Positions 17,660 to 28,273 are shown, counted from the first letter of the stretch. The stretch: DNA of 64,000 bases from Micropruina sp. (GCA_016716635.1 JADJVZ010000014.1:310001-374000); one strand, 5' to 3'. Program-made: numbers and translations. Notes: generated from the sequence alone by a model not told the origin.

Positions 17660-18259
17660 ATGGCACTGCACCACGCGGTCCTGGCCCTGTTGGCCGATGG
17701 TCCGAGCTACGGTTACGAGCTGAAGCCCGCCTTCGAGGCAGCTGTGGGGCCGAGCTGGGGACCCCTGAACATCGGCCACCTCTACCAGCTGCTTGAGCGC
17801 CTTGCGCGCGATGGCTTGGCGTCCACGTCGCGGCAGCCGCAGGAAGCCAAGCCCGATCGCCTTGTCTACGCACTCACCGATGCCGGGCGGGAGGAACTGG
17901 ACGCGTGGCTGGCCGAACCCCCTCGCAGACCCACCGGCCATCGGGACGATTTCTTTCTCAAAGTGATGGCGGCGAGCCGCTTGGGCAATCGGTCGGCCCT
18001 CCTTGGCGTCCTCGCTGACCGCCGTCGGATGCTCGTCCAAGAACTGCGCGATCTGGCGGCGCTGCGGGCTGCCAGCGCCAGCGACGATCCCCTGGACGCG
18101 CTGCTGGTGACCGCCGCGGAGCTCCAGGCGCGCTCAGGACTCGAACTGCTGACCCATGTGGAAGCCTCCGTCCCATCCCTGCTGGCAAGGGCTGTCGCTC
18201 GTCCCTCGTCGCAGTCATCAGCGAACGAGGTTCCGGACGATCGGGTCGCCTCCGCCTGA
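17660..18259 (+). CDS. PadR-family transcriptional regulator
   Basis: A 199-aa regulator. The N-terminal winged helix is typical (MALHHAVLALLADGPSYGYELKPAFEA ... GPLNIGHLYQLLERLARDGLAS, with the wing in LVYALTDAGREELDAWL). A helical C-terminal Vir/AphA-like dimerisation domain covers about residues 90-180. The gene is divergent from the FtsX-type ABC exporter, the usual arrangement for a ligand-sensing repressor of a drug or envelope-stress exporter. No Shine-Dalgarno is obvious, so it may be leaderless. Confidence 0.9.
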   Translation: MALHHAVLALLADGPSYGYELKPAFEAAVGPSWGPLNIGHLYQLLERLARDGLASTSRQPQEAKPDRLVYALTDAGREELDAWLAEPPRRPTGHRDDFFLKVMAASRLGNRSALLGVLADRRRMLVQELRDLAALRAASASDDPLDALLVTAAELQARSGLELLTHVEASVPSLLARAVARPSSQSSANEVPDDRVASA

Positions 18260-18320
18260 CCTCACCGCCATCTAGCTGGCCGATGCCAGCCAGTAGCTCA
18301 GCGAAACCCCAACTCATGCC

Positions 18321-18356
18321 ACGAGGGGCGCCCGGGTTGCCCCGGACGCCCCTCGT
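18321..18356 (-). terminator. groEL terminator hairpin
   Basis: ACGAGGGGCG ... CGCCCCTCGT forms a perfect 10-bp stem with a 16-nt loop that itself contains paired GC bases. It lies 16 nt past the groEL stop codon. No clear T-run follows, as is common for actinobacterial terminators. Confidence 0.75.
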
Positions 18357-18371
18357 GAGGGTTTGGTTGGA

Positions 18372-19997
<1,626 letters not shown>

Positions 19998-20107
19998 GGG
20001 TAAAGGCAATCCTTCTTCTTCTGCGGGGACGAACCCCGTGGCTGTCTTACGACGTCTGCTTGCGATGCCCGCGACGGACGATCAGATCGATCTCATCGGA
20101 TCAGACG

Positions 20108-20150
20108 GTGGCACTCTCGTAGCGAGAGTGCTAACTCATGTTTAGCACTC
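20108..20150 (-). promoter_or_regulatory. CIRCE operator of groEL with an extra half-site
   Basis: The classical arrangement is left half GTGGCACTC (20108-20116, 7 of 9 consensus), a 9-nt spacer, and a perfect right half GAGTGCTAA (20126-20134). A further perfect half TTAGCACTC lies at 20142-20150, so the two perfect halves also form an everted inverted repeat around CTCATGT. HrcA binds CIRCE, and this site lies about 110 bp upstream of the groEL start. Confidence 0.88.
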
Positions 20151-20297
20151 CACCCAAGCGAGTGCAAACGTTCGACAGTTCTCTCCCCCTCGCTGGCTTG
20201 ACCGAAACAGCCCCGCCAGGGCTGGCCATGACACAGACGTCCACAGCGGTGACTCACGGGGCTGGTTTGGGCGCGACCTCATCCAGCGAGGCGCCTC

Positions 20298-20813
20298 ATG
20301 CCAGACTTGGCCCCTATGGAGGCATGGCGTTTTCGACAGGTCGCGAACGCGCTGAACGGCTCGACCCTGCTGGGCATGGGCATGGCGCGCGCGGGTGGCG
20401 CACGCTTGACGCCGTTGGGCAGGGGCCTGTGGTTCGCCGAGGGCTATCGCTGGGACTTCCCGGACGGCAGCGCCTTCACGGTCGGCAACGTGGTGTTGAC
20501 CCGGTACGACGCCGAACGCCTCGATGAATGGATCCCGCGGTGGCGCGACCATGAGGAGAAGCACGCCGATCAATATGCCGCGCTCGCCGGCCTGCCGTTC
20601 TTTCCCCTGTATGGGCTCGCGGCCGTGTATTCCTGGTTGCGGACGTCCGACTGGGCTGCGGCCAACGTCTTTGAGATCGACGCGGGCCTGGACCACGGCG
20701 GCTACCCCGAGAAGCCCCGCACCAACGAGGGCCTTCGGCACGTGGGCCGCGCGGTGAAGCGCACGACGGCGAAACTCCGTCCCAAGCGGCGACGCAACCG
20801 GCCGAGCAGCTGA
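20298..20813 (+). CDS. Conserved hypothetical protein, basic C-terminus
   Basis: A 171-aa protein that I cannot assign to a named family. It contains GRGLWFAEGYRWDFPDGSAFTVGNVVLTRYDAE, then an acidic/His stretch WRDHEEKHADQYAALAGLPFFPLYGLAAVYSWLR with a short hydrophobic segment, and a strongly basic tail (KPKRRRNRPSS-like). The HEEKHADQYA segment resembles the membrane-proximal HEExH-like patches seen in several uncharacterised actinobacterial proteins. Codon use is normal, and a clear terminator follows, which supports it being a gene. It is divergent from groEL and has no obvious functional partner. Confidence 0.7.
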   Translation: MPDLAPMEAWRFRQVANALNGSTLLGMGMARAGGARLTPLGRGLWFAEGYRWDFPDGSAFTVGNVVLTRYDAERLDEWIPRWRDHEEKHADQYAALAGLPFFPLYGLAAVYSWLRTSDWAAANVFEIDAGLDHGGYPEKPRTNEGLRHVGRAVKRTTAKLRPKRRRNRPSS

Positions 20814-20839
20814 CCCCCCGTCAGGCCCCAGACGCAACA

Positions 20840-20866
20840 AAGCCCCGGCGTTTCCACCGGGGCTTC
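20840..20866. terminator. Bidirectional terminator
   Basis: AAGCCCCGG ... CCGGGGCTT forms a 9-bp stem with an 8-nt loop, followed on the plus strand by a T-rich stretch (GACGTTTCTTTT). It lies between the convergent hypothetical gene and the DUF3263 gene and can serve both. Confidence 0.85.
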
Positions 20867-20880
20867 GCTTGACGTTTCTT

Positions 20881-21165
20881 TTAGACCGTGATGTGCATGC
20901 CGAGGCGACGCGCGGAACGCTCGCGTTGGCGCTGCTCACGCTGGCGCCGCAGGCGCTTGACCAGGAGCGGCGAATAGGCCAGGGCGGCCGGCTCGTCGAG
21001 CAGCTGGTTCAGGATTTGGTAGTACCGGGGGCTCGACAGGTCGAACCGCTCGCGGATCTCGTCCTCTTTATTGCCGGGGGACGTCCACCAGGACTTCTCG
21101 AAATCGAGGATGGCGGCGTCTCGCGCGCTGAGCTCCCTCACCTGGAGCGGCATGGCATTGGACAT
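20881..21165 (-). CDS. DUF3263 family protein
   Basis: A 94-aa small basic protein of a family restricted to actinobacteria. The conserved core is LSARDAAILDFEKSWWTSPGNKEDEIRERFDLSSPRYYQILNQLLDEPAAL, which reads as a helix-turn-helix-like fold, then VKRLRRQREQRQRERSARRLG. The function of the family is unknown; a DNA-binding role is only inferred from the helical core and basic C-terminus. An alternative start at 21153 (MPLQVREL) is possible. Confidence 0.85.
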   Translation of the reverse strand: MSNAMPLQVRELSARDAAILDFEKSWWTSPGNKEDEIRERFDLSSPRYYQILNQLLDEPAALAYSPLLVKRLRRQREQRQRERSARRLGMHITV

Positions 21166-21196
21166 GCCCCCACTCTAGACCGGAACTACACCTGTG

Positions 21197-22732
21197 TCAT
21201 TCGGTAGGACGCCGTATCCAGGAGCGCACCCGTCTCGCGTACCACTGCTTCCACGTGATGGGTTGGGGCAGGTTCACCGCCGAGATGGACTCGCGAATCA
21301 GCACCACGCTCTCCGGCAGCCGGTTCTTGACCTGGGCGACCAGGGTGGCGCCCGACTCCCAGAGACTGGGTTCGATGCGAAGGGTGTCACCGTCGGCCGA
21401 TACCAGCGTCGTTCCACCATCGCGCCGGACGAGAGCAGCGGCAACGTGCGGCAGCGACAACGTGAAGGATTCGGCCGGGGTTTGATGGGACACCGTTGTT
21501 GCTCCCAGGCGGATCACGGGAGTTTCTCGGTCCACCCACCTGGAAGGACCTTTGAGGCGATAGGTCCGAGAAGGGGTGTCCGGCGCCGGATCGTGAATCG
21601 GCGTCCAGGTCAGATCCCCCTGACCGGATCGATCAGTTCCAGGCGGCACCTGGACCAGCAGCGTGTCCTGCACCTGTCTACAAACAGCGGCCACATCTGA
21701 TGGCGCGACTGCTGAGAACTCGGCCACTGTTGCTTCCCCATCGCGGGCCGTGAGCCCGGCCAGACTGCGACGGGCCACCAGCCAGGGCTCGGCCTTGTTG
21801 TAATCGGCGGAGGTCGCGCCGAGTCGAACCCGCGTCACCTCGTCCGCAAGCTCGCGATCGGTGGGACCAACACCGGCAAGGTCGTCGAGCGAGGTGCGGA
21901 TCGCTTCCAGGGTCTCCCTCGCCCCCTTGTCTCCGACATGAACGATGATCCCGAGGATCTGCTCGGGGCCGGCAAACTCCGACGCCAACGTGACTTGCGA
22001 ACGCGGGCCTATCACACGACCAAGCAGAGCCTGACGGACTCGGCGCCGCCAGACATTCCCCGCCAGCGTCACGGCAGGCCCGTCAGGCACCTTTCCGGTC
22101 GCGATGACCACGCCCCGGTAACCCTCATGAGCGGTCGGGAAGGTGAACGGGCGAGCGACCGGAGGCACCGTTGGTCGGCGCGGACCCGAGGGCAGCGGCA
22201 ACCGAAGACCAGTGGGGATGGGACCATCGAGCGTCAGCACCGCGTTCCCGGCCGTGAAGTAGCGCTCTAACCAGGGCGAGACACTTTCTGGGCGCAGATT
22301 CTCAATCGCAAAGTCACTCCACCCCGCCAAACCTAACCCGGTGACCCCAAAGCGAACGGCTAGCGCGCGTCCCATCGCGCTCACACCTCGCTCGGCCCGC
22401 TCGGCCGCAAGAACGCGCCGTTCATGATTCATGTCACCGAACGGGAACTCGGAGACACGTCGGCAGACCACCTGGAGATAGGCGACAACATCGTCGGGGG
22501 CACCGGAAACGTCCAGGGAGGTCAGCTGAGAGGCAGTGGAGCCGTTGACTCGAAGGGCCCCGGGTGGTTCCCCGTGCAGCAACAGATGCTCGATCAGGTG
22601 AGTGACCCCGGCGGTCACCAACGTTTCGTCCGACCAACCCACGCGAAAGATCAGTGACGCCGAGAGCACGTCCCTCCCGGATTCAGTGAAGAAGACCTCC
22701 ACACCGTCGACGCTGTCACGCTGCAGCGTCAT
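21197..22732 (-). CDS. M16 (insulinase/pitrilysin) family peptidase, catalytic partner
   Basis: A 511-aa protein. The inverted zinc-binding motif HxxEH appears as THLIEHLLLHG at residues 45-49, followed about 65 residues later by the expected glutamate cluster ERRVLAAERAERG. The segment VAYLQVVCRRVSEFP between them is typical of the family. The C-terminal part (after about residue 400) has no recognised domain. The gene starts inside the end of the upstream M16-like gene (17-bp overlap), so the two products are probably made together as a heterodimer. Substrate unknown. There is no signal peptide, so a cytoplasmic role is likely unless it associates with the membrane-bound partner. Confidence 0.8.
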   Translation of the reverse strand: MTLQRDSVDGVEVFFTESGRDVLSASLIFRVGWSDETLVTAGVTHLIEHLLLHGEPPGALRVNGSTASQLTSLDVSGAPDDVVAYLQVVCRRVSEFPFGDMNHERRVLAAERAERGVSAMGRALAVRFGVTGLGLAGWSDFAIENLRPESVSPWLERYFTAGNAVLTLDGPIPTGLRLPLPSGPRRPTVPPVARPFTFPTAHEGYRGVVIATGKVPDGPAVTLAGNVWRRRVRQALLGRVIGPRSQVTLASEFAGPEQILGIIVHVGDKGARETLEAIRTSLDDLAGVGPTDRELADEVTRVRLGATSADYNKAEPWLVARRSLAGLTARDGEATVAEFSAVAPSDVAAVCRQVQDTLLVQVPPGTDRSGQGDLTWTPIHDPAPDTPSRTYRLKGPSRWVDRETPVIRLGATTVSHQTPAESFTLSLPHVAAALVRRDGGTTLVSADGDTLRIEPSLWESGATLVAQVKNRLPESVVLIRESISAVNLPQPITWKQWYARRVRSWIRRPTE

Positions 22733-24545
22733 CGCCGCCCTCCTTCTCCGCCTGGGGGCCCCGCATCGCTGGATGCGTCAGCGACGGCCCCGCACTCGGC
22801 TGGTGATACCCCGAGTAGCCGGACTCGCTCTTCGACCAAAACACATTCAGGGCGAACATGGCGAGCATGGGGATGAACAGCGTCAGCTCCCTCGCGGTGC
22901 CCTGTCCGACCGCACCTGGTAGGGCCAGTACTAGCAGCACCAGGCTTGTCAGCAGGGTCCCCACGGCGAGGGTCAAGGGAGCGCGGAGCAAGACACGTTC
23001 CAGGGCCGACGGCGATTGAGGAATCGCGTCCGGCTCGCGAGGGGGCTGCCAGATCACCCGCTCACTCGGGACTGCGGCGTCGATGGTCTGAATGAGCTCG
23101 TGCCCACGAGTCACCAAGGAGGGCTCGACCGGGATGGCATAACCATCCGGACGGATCAACCGCCTAGCCCCGTCCCGCCAGGCGAACATCGCCGCCACCT
23201 CGTCAAAGGTGACGGTCGTCCCATGTTGCGCCCCCCTGTAGAGCTGGCGCCCATCGAGGGAGACAAAGTAGACCGGAACGTCCATAGTGCCCGGACGATA
23301 GAGGCCCTTGCGGGGGTCGTAGCGACGCCCACCGATGCGCGGATCTTCGGGGCCCCTATCCCAGTTGAGGGCGGCCACGTTCGTCTTGGTCTTCCCCGGG
23401 ACGCCCAGCATCGCGGTGTCGATCATTGCGTCGATCACCCTTTGCACCTGCTCGGGCGTGACTGTCTGCAATTCGGCGAGGAGGTCATCTTGGGTTTGAG
23501 GGGGTTCATCCGCGAGGAACTGTCGCCCTTGAACCCAAGGCAGGCTCCGGGTCGAACCACTCGTGACCTGGCGGGCCATCGATATCACCTCGGCCGCCAG
23601 TTCCTCTTCATTTGGCCCCCAGGCGGCCAACGCCTGCACGGCGTCGAAGATCTTCTTCACGGCGGTATCGGCATATTGGTCGGGGACGTCGGTTTGCACA
23701 CCGATGAGGTCATGGTGGACGAACGGGATCCGGATCGTGTGGGGGCTGTACACCATGCCTAACTCGTGGCGCAGCGCTGTCACCACGCGCGCTGTTAGGA
23801 CCCGGGAGGCCACCAGCGAGGCGGCCCCATGGGGTGCGGTGGCGGAAAGGATGATCTCCCCAGAACTGGAATGTGGGTAACCGACCGGGAAGTCGAGCGC
23901 CAGTGGAACCGGGTCGGCGGCGACCCAGCGCGACCCCGCCGCAAGTTCGATGCTCAGGTCGGACGGAAGCGGAGCCTCAGACACCACCACCACGTTGTCG
24001 CGGGCGAAAGCCCGCCGGGCGACGTCGAGGGCCGTCGCCACGTTGAAGGCGGCGAGGCCCATGCCTCGGTAGCTCTGCAGCCCCGGGCCTGTCGCCCCAT
24101 AGCGATACGTGAGGGCCTCCACGACAGGATTGGCGGCGGCCACGTCATCGTCGGCAATCAAGGAGGCGAGGGCGCACAGTTCCTCGGGATCCGGGGCCCG
24201 CATTCGGGCGGTGATCGCCGCGAGAATGTCCTTCAGGTCTTCTGGCGGGGCCGCCACGTCAATGGTGAGGAAGTAGTGATCGAGGGACATCCCCACGCTG
24301 ACATACGGCGGGGCGTCGATCTCGGTGACGTAAAGGCCGAGCAGTTCGATCGTGCCGGCTGTCGGGAGGGTCTCGTCAGCCGCGCCCGCCCGCACGATGA
24401 GGCTTACCCGCTGCAGCGCATCTGGCTCAGCCGTCCCGCAGAAGACGGCGACCCCGTCCACACGAACGGGATCGGGGGCGGCCATGGCGACTATCTTGTC
24501 GGGCGAGGGGGTCGCGAAGACCCCTGTTTCCTCATCGGGTTCCAC
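22716..24545 (-). CDS. M16-like non-catalytic partner with C-terminal membrane segments
   Basis: A 609-aa protein whose first 430 residues follow the M16 fold (SLIVRAGAADETLPTAGTIELLGLYV at the position of the metal motif, then RHELGMVYSPHTIRIPF and FLADEPPQTQDDLLAELQTVTPEQVQRVIDAM). The HxxEH motif is replaced by ELLGLYV, so it cannot bind zinc in the usual way. Residues about 530-580 contain two hydrophobic helices (LAVGTLLTSLVLLVLALPGAV and TLFIPMLAMFALNVFW). Paired active/inactive M16 proteins are known in bacteria; membrane anchoring of the inactive half is less usual. GTG 24545 is taken as start, but no ribosome site is visible and ATG 24485 is possible. Confidence 0.75.
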   Translation of the reverse strand: MEPDEETGVFATPSPDKIVAMAAPDPVRVDGVAVFCGTAEPDALQRVSLIVRAGAADETLPTAGTIELLGLYVTEIDAPPYVSVGMSLDHYFLTIDVAAPPEDLKDILAAITARMRAPDPEELCALASLIADDDVAAANPVVEALTYRYGATGPGLQSYRGMGLAAFNVATALDVARRAFARDNVVVVSEAPLPSDLSIELAAGSRWVAADPVPLALDFPVGYPHSSSGEIILSATAPHGAASLVASRVLTARVVTALRHELGMVYSPHTIRIPFVHHDLIGVQTDVPDQYADTAVKKIFDAVQALAAWGPNEEELAAEVISMARQVTSGSTRSLPWVQGRQFLADEPPQTQDDLLAELQTVTPEQVQRVIDAMIDTAMLGVPGKTKTNVAALNWDRGPEDPRIGGRRYDPRKGLYRPGTMDVPVYFVSLDGRQLYRGAQHGTTVTFDEVAAMFAWRDGARRLIRPDGYAIPVEPSLVTRGHELIQTIDAAVPSERVIWQPPREPDAIPQSPSALERVLLRAPLTLAVGTLLTSLVLLVLALPGAVGQGTARELTLFIPMLAMFALNVFWSKSESGYSGYHQPSAGPSLTHPAMRGPQAEKEGGDDAAA

Positions 24546-24570
24546 GGATGCGTCGATCCGGGAACAAGAA

Positions 24571-24600
24571 CGGTGCCGCGCCCCGAGGGGCGCGGCACCG
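24571..24600 (-). terminator. ptsI terminator
   Basis: A perfect 13-bp GC-rich stem (CGGTGCCGCGCCCC against GGGGCGCGGCACCG) with a tiny loop lies 15 nt past the ptsI stop and is followed by TTCTTGTTCC on the minus strand. It separates ptsI from the M16 pair downstream. Confidence 0.88.
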
Positions 24601-24614
24601 CTGAAATGGAGAGG

Positions 24615-26321
24615 TCAGTCCTCGTCGTCGTCGTCTTCTTCCTTGGACTTCGCGAGGGCTTCGGTGGCGAGCCAGCGGGCCTCGCGAGCCGTCCGGGCCT
24701 TGAGGACGGCCTTGGCGGCCGCCTTGCAGTCGTCCATCGTGACCTCGCCCAACTGGACGCCCACAGCCGGGACGGCGGCCACGGCCATCGACAGGGACGT
24801 GATGCCCATGCCGATGAGGACGCACGCCAGCACCGGATCGGCCGCAGCCTCGCCGCAGACGCCGACCGGCTTGCCGGCCTTCTTGCCAGCCTTGGCCGTG
24901 CGGGCCACCAGGCGCAGGACGCCCGGCTGCCAGGGGTCGGTCAGGTCGGCCAATGTGGGCGCCATGCGGTCGGCGGCCATCGTGTACTGCGTCAGGTCGT
25001 TGGTGCCGATCGACAAGAAGTCGACGACCTCGAGGATCTGCTTAGCCATCATGGCGACGGCCGGAACCTCGACCATGACGCCGGCGACCAGGCCGCGCTT
25101 GTGCACCTCGTCCGCGAAGGCCTTGGCCTCATCGACCGTGGCGATCATCGGGGCCATCACCCAGGTCTTCGCCTCGCCCGCAATCGCGACGGCGTTGGCG
25201 ATGCCGTCGAGCTGACGGTCGAGCATGCCCTCGTTGGCCAGCGACATGCGGATGCCGCGAACACCGAGCGCCGGGTTCTCCTCGTGCTCGATCTTGGCGA
25301 AGGGGACGGGCTTGTCCATGCCAGCGTCGAGCGTCCGGATAACGACCTTGTGGCCGGGGAACGCCGCGAGCACCTCGCCGTAAATGGCGGCCTGCTCAGC
25401 GACCGTGGGTTCGGTCTGCGCCGACAGGAAGCACAGTTCGGTGCGGAACAGGCCGACGCCCTCGACCGGGGCCTTGGCGGCCTTCTGGGCGCCGGGGCCG
25501 TCTTGGACGTTCGCCAGCAGCTGTACGGGCACGCCGTCCGCGGTGGCGGCCGGGCCAACCCAGGCGCGCAGCTTGTCACGGCGCTTGCCGTCTTCGGCGA
25601 CCAGCGCCTGCGCCTCGGCCAGCGGCACGCCCACGTGGACGTCGCCCGCCGAGCCGTTGACCAGCACGGGAGTGCCGTCGACGATCTTGCGCAGATCCGA
25701 GACGGCCACGATGCACGGGATGCCGAACTGGCGGGCGATGATCGCGGTGTGGCTGGTCGGACCACCCTCGGCGGTGACGAGGGCCACCACAACGTGCGGA
25801 TCGAGGCCCGCGGTGTCGGCCGGGGCCAGGTCGGTGGCCATCAGCACGATGGGCGTGGTCGACTTCGGGATGCCCGGCTCGGGCACACCCATGAGTTCGG
25901 CGGTGACCCGGTTGCGGACGTCCTTGAGGTCGGTGGTGCGCTCGGCCATGAGCCCACCCAGCGCCTGCAGTTGGCTGACAAAGCCGTCGATGGCCTCGTT
26001 GGCGGCCATCGCCGCCGGGCGTCCAGCGAGGATCAGTTTGTTGGCGGCGCGCGTCCAACCGCGGTCGCGGGTGAGGCCGGCGGTGGCCATGAGCACCTCG
26101 GTGGCGACGCCGCTGGCCGTGAGGGCGCGCTGCTCGAAGCGCTGCGCCACGGTCTCGACGGCCGTCCCGAAGCGGGCCTTCTCGGCCTCGCGCTCCGCTT
26201 CAGGGATCACCCGATCGTCTTGCGGGACGGGTGCCAGGTCTTGCACCCAAGCCGCGGGCGCGTACGCAATGCCGGGAACGACCCCGGTGCCCTGTACCAA
26301 CCAATGAGATTCGACCGCCAT
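24615..26321 (-). CDS. ptsI: PTS enzyme I (phosphoenolpyruvate-protein phosphotransferase)
   Basis: General PTS protein that takes phosphate from PEP and passes it to HPr. ATG 26321 (MAVESHWLVQGTGVVPGIAYAP) follows a GAAGGG site and gives 568 aa. The phosphohistidine domain shows AEGGPTSHTAIIARQFGIP with His191. The PEP-binding TIM barrel shows GLFRTELCFL, the metal site VMVEVPAVAMMAKQI, SIGTNDLTQYTMAADR, and the cysteine motif VGVCGEAAADP. It ends with an unusually acidic tail (KEEDDDDED). HPr and enzyme II genes are not in the window. Confidence 0.95.
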   Translation of the reverse strand: MAVESHWLVQGTGVVPGIAYAPAAWVQDLAPVPQDDRVIPEAEREAEKARFGTAVETVAQRFEQRALTASGVATEVLMATAGLTRDRGWTRAANKLILAGRPAAMAANEAIDGFVSQLQALGGLMAERTTDLKDVRNRVTAELMGVPEPGIPKSTTPIVLMATDLAPADTAGLDPHVVVALVTAEGGPTSHTAIIARQFGIPCIVAVSDLRKIVDGTPVLVNGSAGDVHVGVPLAEAQALVAEDGKRRDKLRAWVGPAATADGVPVQLLANVQDGPGAQKAAKAPVEGVGLFRTELCFLSAQTEPTVAEQAAIYGEVLAAFPGHKVVIRTLDAGMDKPVPFAKIEHEENPALGVRGIRMSLANEGMLDRQLDGIANAVAIAGEAKTWVMAPMIATVDEAKAFADEVHKRGLVAGVMVEVPAVAMMAKQILEVVDFLSIGTNDLTQYTMAADRMAPTLADLTDPWQPGVLRLVARTAKAGKKAGKPVGVCGEAAADPVLACVLIGMGITSLSMAVAAVPAVGVQLGEVTMDDCKAAAKAVLKARTAREARWLATEALAKSKEEDDDDED

Positions 26322-26452
26322 GATCAACCCTTCGCGAACGTGAAGAAAAAAGCGGCGTGTTCGCCGATTGGCGTCACTCTATTGCCGGGTCGTGTCGCCG
26401 GGGAGGGGTCTCGCCATCGCGTTTTGTGTAGCCAGCAGCGATGTTCCTCGGT

Positions 26453-26484
26453 TTAAGGGCGCGCTCCGCTCACGACGGTAGAAT
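26453..26484 (+). promoter_or_regulatory. Possible manA promoter
   Basis: A good -10 hexamer TAGAAT (26479-26484) lies 51 bp before the manA start, with a TTAAGG element about 20 bp upstream (26453-26458) as a weak -35. This is the only promoter-like pair seen in the 214-bp region between the divergent ptsI and manA genes. Confidence 0.35.
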
Positions 26485-26535
26485 GGACGCGCGACGGACG
26501 CCGACCATACCCCCGTCACCGGACGAAGGATCTTC

Positions 26536-27723
26536 ATGCAGCAACTCCATGGCACGGTCATGAACTACGCCTGGGGCACCTCTGATGCCATCCCTGCCAT
26601 CCTCGGCGAGCAGCCAAGCGGCAGCCCGGTCGCCGAATATTGGCTGGGCGCCCATGCGTCCTCCCCCTCCACGCTCGACGGTGGGACCCTCCCCCAGCTC
26701 ATCGGTAGCGACCCTGACGTTCTCGGCGGGGCGTCTCGTGAGGCGTTCGGCGACCAGCTCAGTTTCCTGCTCAAGATCTTGTCGGCGGGCTCTCCGCTGT
26801 CGCTGCAGGCGCACCCCAATCGGCAGCAGGCCGAGGTCGGGTTCGCGCGCGAGAATGAGGCCGGCCTGGCCCTGGACGATCCCGTCCGCAGTTACAAGGA
26901 CTCCTGGCCGAAGCCCGAAATCATCGTGGCGCTGTCGCCCTTTGAGGCTCTTTACGGCTTCCGGGAACCCCTCCTCACCGCCGTTCTTTTCGCTGGTCTG
27001 GGGCTGGGCGATCGGCTCGATGCCGTCATTGGTCCGCTCACGCACCGCACGGGATCCGCGGCGTTGGCCGAGGTTTTCTTGGACGTCCTGAGCCTGGACG
27101 ACGAGCGCCGCCAACTGCTCGATGAGGTGGCGGCGGCCGCGGTCAATCACGTCGATGATCCGGGCGAGCTCGGACTGTTCGCGCGGACCATCGTCGATCT
27201 TGATGAGAAGTTCCCCGGCGACCCCGGGCTGCTCGGCGCCTTGCTGATGAACCGCCTGACCCTGCAGCCGGGCGAGGCGTTGTTCGTGGACGCGGGCGTG
27301 ATGCACGCCTACCTCAGCGGCACCGGCATCGAAGTCATGGGCAACTCCGACAATGTGATCCGCGGCGGGCTGACCGCCAAACACATCGACGTCGAGGGGC
27401 TCATTCAGGTCGTGGACTTCACACCCTGGACGCCAGACGTCATTCGTCCGATCGAGGTCGCCCCGGGCGTGTGGAGCTATGGCGCCCGCTGCCCCGAGTT
27501 CGAGGTGTGGAAGCTCACCGTGGCCCCCGGCACCCCAGTCACGCTGCCCGGCGACGGGTCCGCCCGCGTGGCCCTGCTCACCGCGGGGCACGTCGAGTTC
27601 GCGGGCACGTCCGGCACCCTGAACCTGCACCAGGGCCAGTCTGCGTTCGTCGCGGCGGACGAGGCAGCCGTGGTGCTGACCGGAGACGCGGACATCTACG
27701 TGGCGGCCTCCGGGCGCCGGTGA
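26536..27723 (+). CDS. manA: Mannose-6-phosphate isomerase, class I
   Basis: Zinc enzyme interconverting mannose-6-phosphate and fructose-6-phosphate (395 aa). Motifs are MNYAWGTSDAIPAIL, the metal-site region LSLQAHPNRQQAE, KDSWPKPEIIVALSPFEALYGFR, and the C-terminal sugar-site stretch VMGNSDNVIRGGLTAKHIDVEGL. The length is normal. It is divergent from ptsI, so both sides concern sugar phosphate entry. A GTGA overlap links it to the following P-loop gene. Confidence 0.93.
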   Translation: MQQLHGTVMNYAWGTSDAIPAILGEQPSGSPVAEYWLGAHASSPSTLDGGTLPQLIGSDPDVLGGASREAFGDQLSFLLKILSAGSPLSLQAHPNRQQAEVGFARENEAGLALDDPVRSYKDSWPKPEIIVALSPFEALYGFREPLLTAVLFAGLGLGDRLDAVIGPLTHRTGSAALAEVFLDVLSLDDERRQLLDEVAAAAVNHVDDPGELGLFARTIVDLDEKFPGDPGLLGALLMNRLTLQPGEALFVDAGVMHAYLSGTGIEVMGNSDNVIRGGLTAKHIDVEGLIQVVDFTPWTPDVIRPIEVAPGVWSYGARCPEFEVWKLTVAPGTPVTLPGDGSARVALLTAGHVEFAGTSGTLNLHQGQSAFVAADEAAVVLTGDADIYVAASGRR

Positions 27724-28241
27724 TTTCCCTCACGGAACTGCTCGCAGACGCCCTTCGCTCGGCCGCCCGTCCCGTGGTGCTCATCGACGGCGGTGCCGGG
27801 GCTGGCAAATCGTCCCTGGGGATCGCGTTGGCGTCGGCGTGGGGTCCGGACGTCCAACTAGTCAGCATGGATGCCTTCTATCCCGGCTGGGACGGGCTCG
27901 CGGCCGGCTCGCGGATCGTCGCGGAGGACGTCTTGGACGATCGAGAGCCCCACTTCGACCGGTGGTTATGGGCGTCCGAGACAGTCGGCGAGCGCGTGGA
28001 CCTCGACCCGAATCGTCCGCTGATCGTCGAGGGGTGCGGGTCTCTCACCCCGGCGTCCCGGGCACGGGCGTCCTACGGGGTCTGGTGTGAACTCGATACC
28101 GATTCCCGCAAGCAGCGCGCGCTGGCGCGCGACGGAGCGGTGTTCGCTCGCGAGTGGGATCGGTGGGCGTCCGAGGAGGCTCAGCATTGGACGACTCATC
28201 GTCCGTGGGAGCTCGCCGACACCATCTGGCGCGCGACCTGA
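27720..28241 (+). CDS. P-loop ATP-binding protein (uridine-kinase-like)
   Basis: A 173-aa protein starting at GTG 27720, overlapping the manA stop by 4 bp. It has a clear Walker A (VLIDGGAGAGKSSLGIAL), then VSMDAFYPGWDGLAAGS, where a substrate Asp sits in uridine kinases, and IVEGCGSLTPASRARASYGVWCELD like the Walker B/lid region of small nucleoside-kinase-like proteins. The real substrate is not known. The short length argues for a (deoxy)nucleoside or small-molecule kinase rather than a large NTPase. Translational coupling to manA probably reflects operon economy, not a pathway. Confidence 0.75.
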   Translation: MISLTELLADALRSAARPVVLIDGGAGAGKSSLGIALASAWGPDVQLVSMDAFYPGWDGLAAGSRIVAEDVLDDREPHFDRWLWASETVGERVDLDPNRPLIVEGCGSLTPASRARASYGVWCELDTDSRKQRALARDGAVFAREWDRWASEEAQHWTTHRPWELADTIWRAT

Positions 28242-28273
28242 GTGGCAAGACCCAGGGTTGGTCCGTCACAATC

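Noticed and set aside
23829..26456. 875-codon plus-strand frame opposite ptsI and the M16-like gene
   Set aside because: Antisense shadow; His/Gly/Arg/Asp-rich composition and both opposite genes are clear family members.
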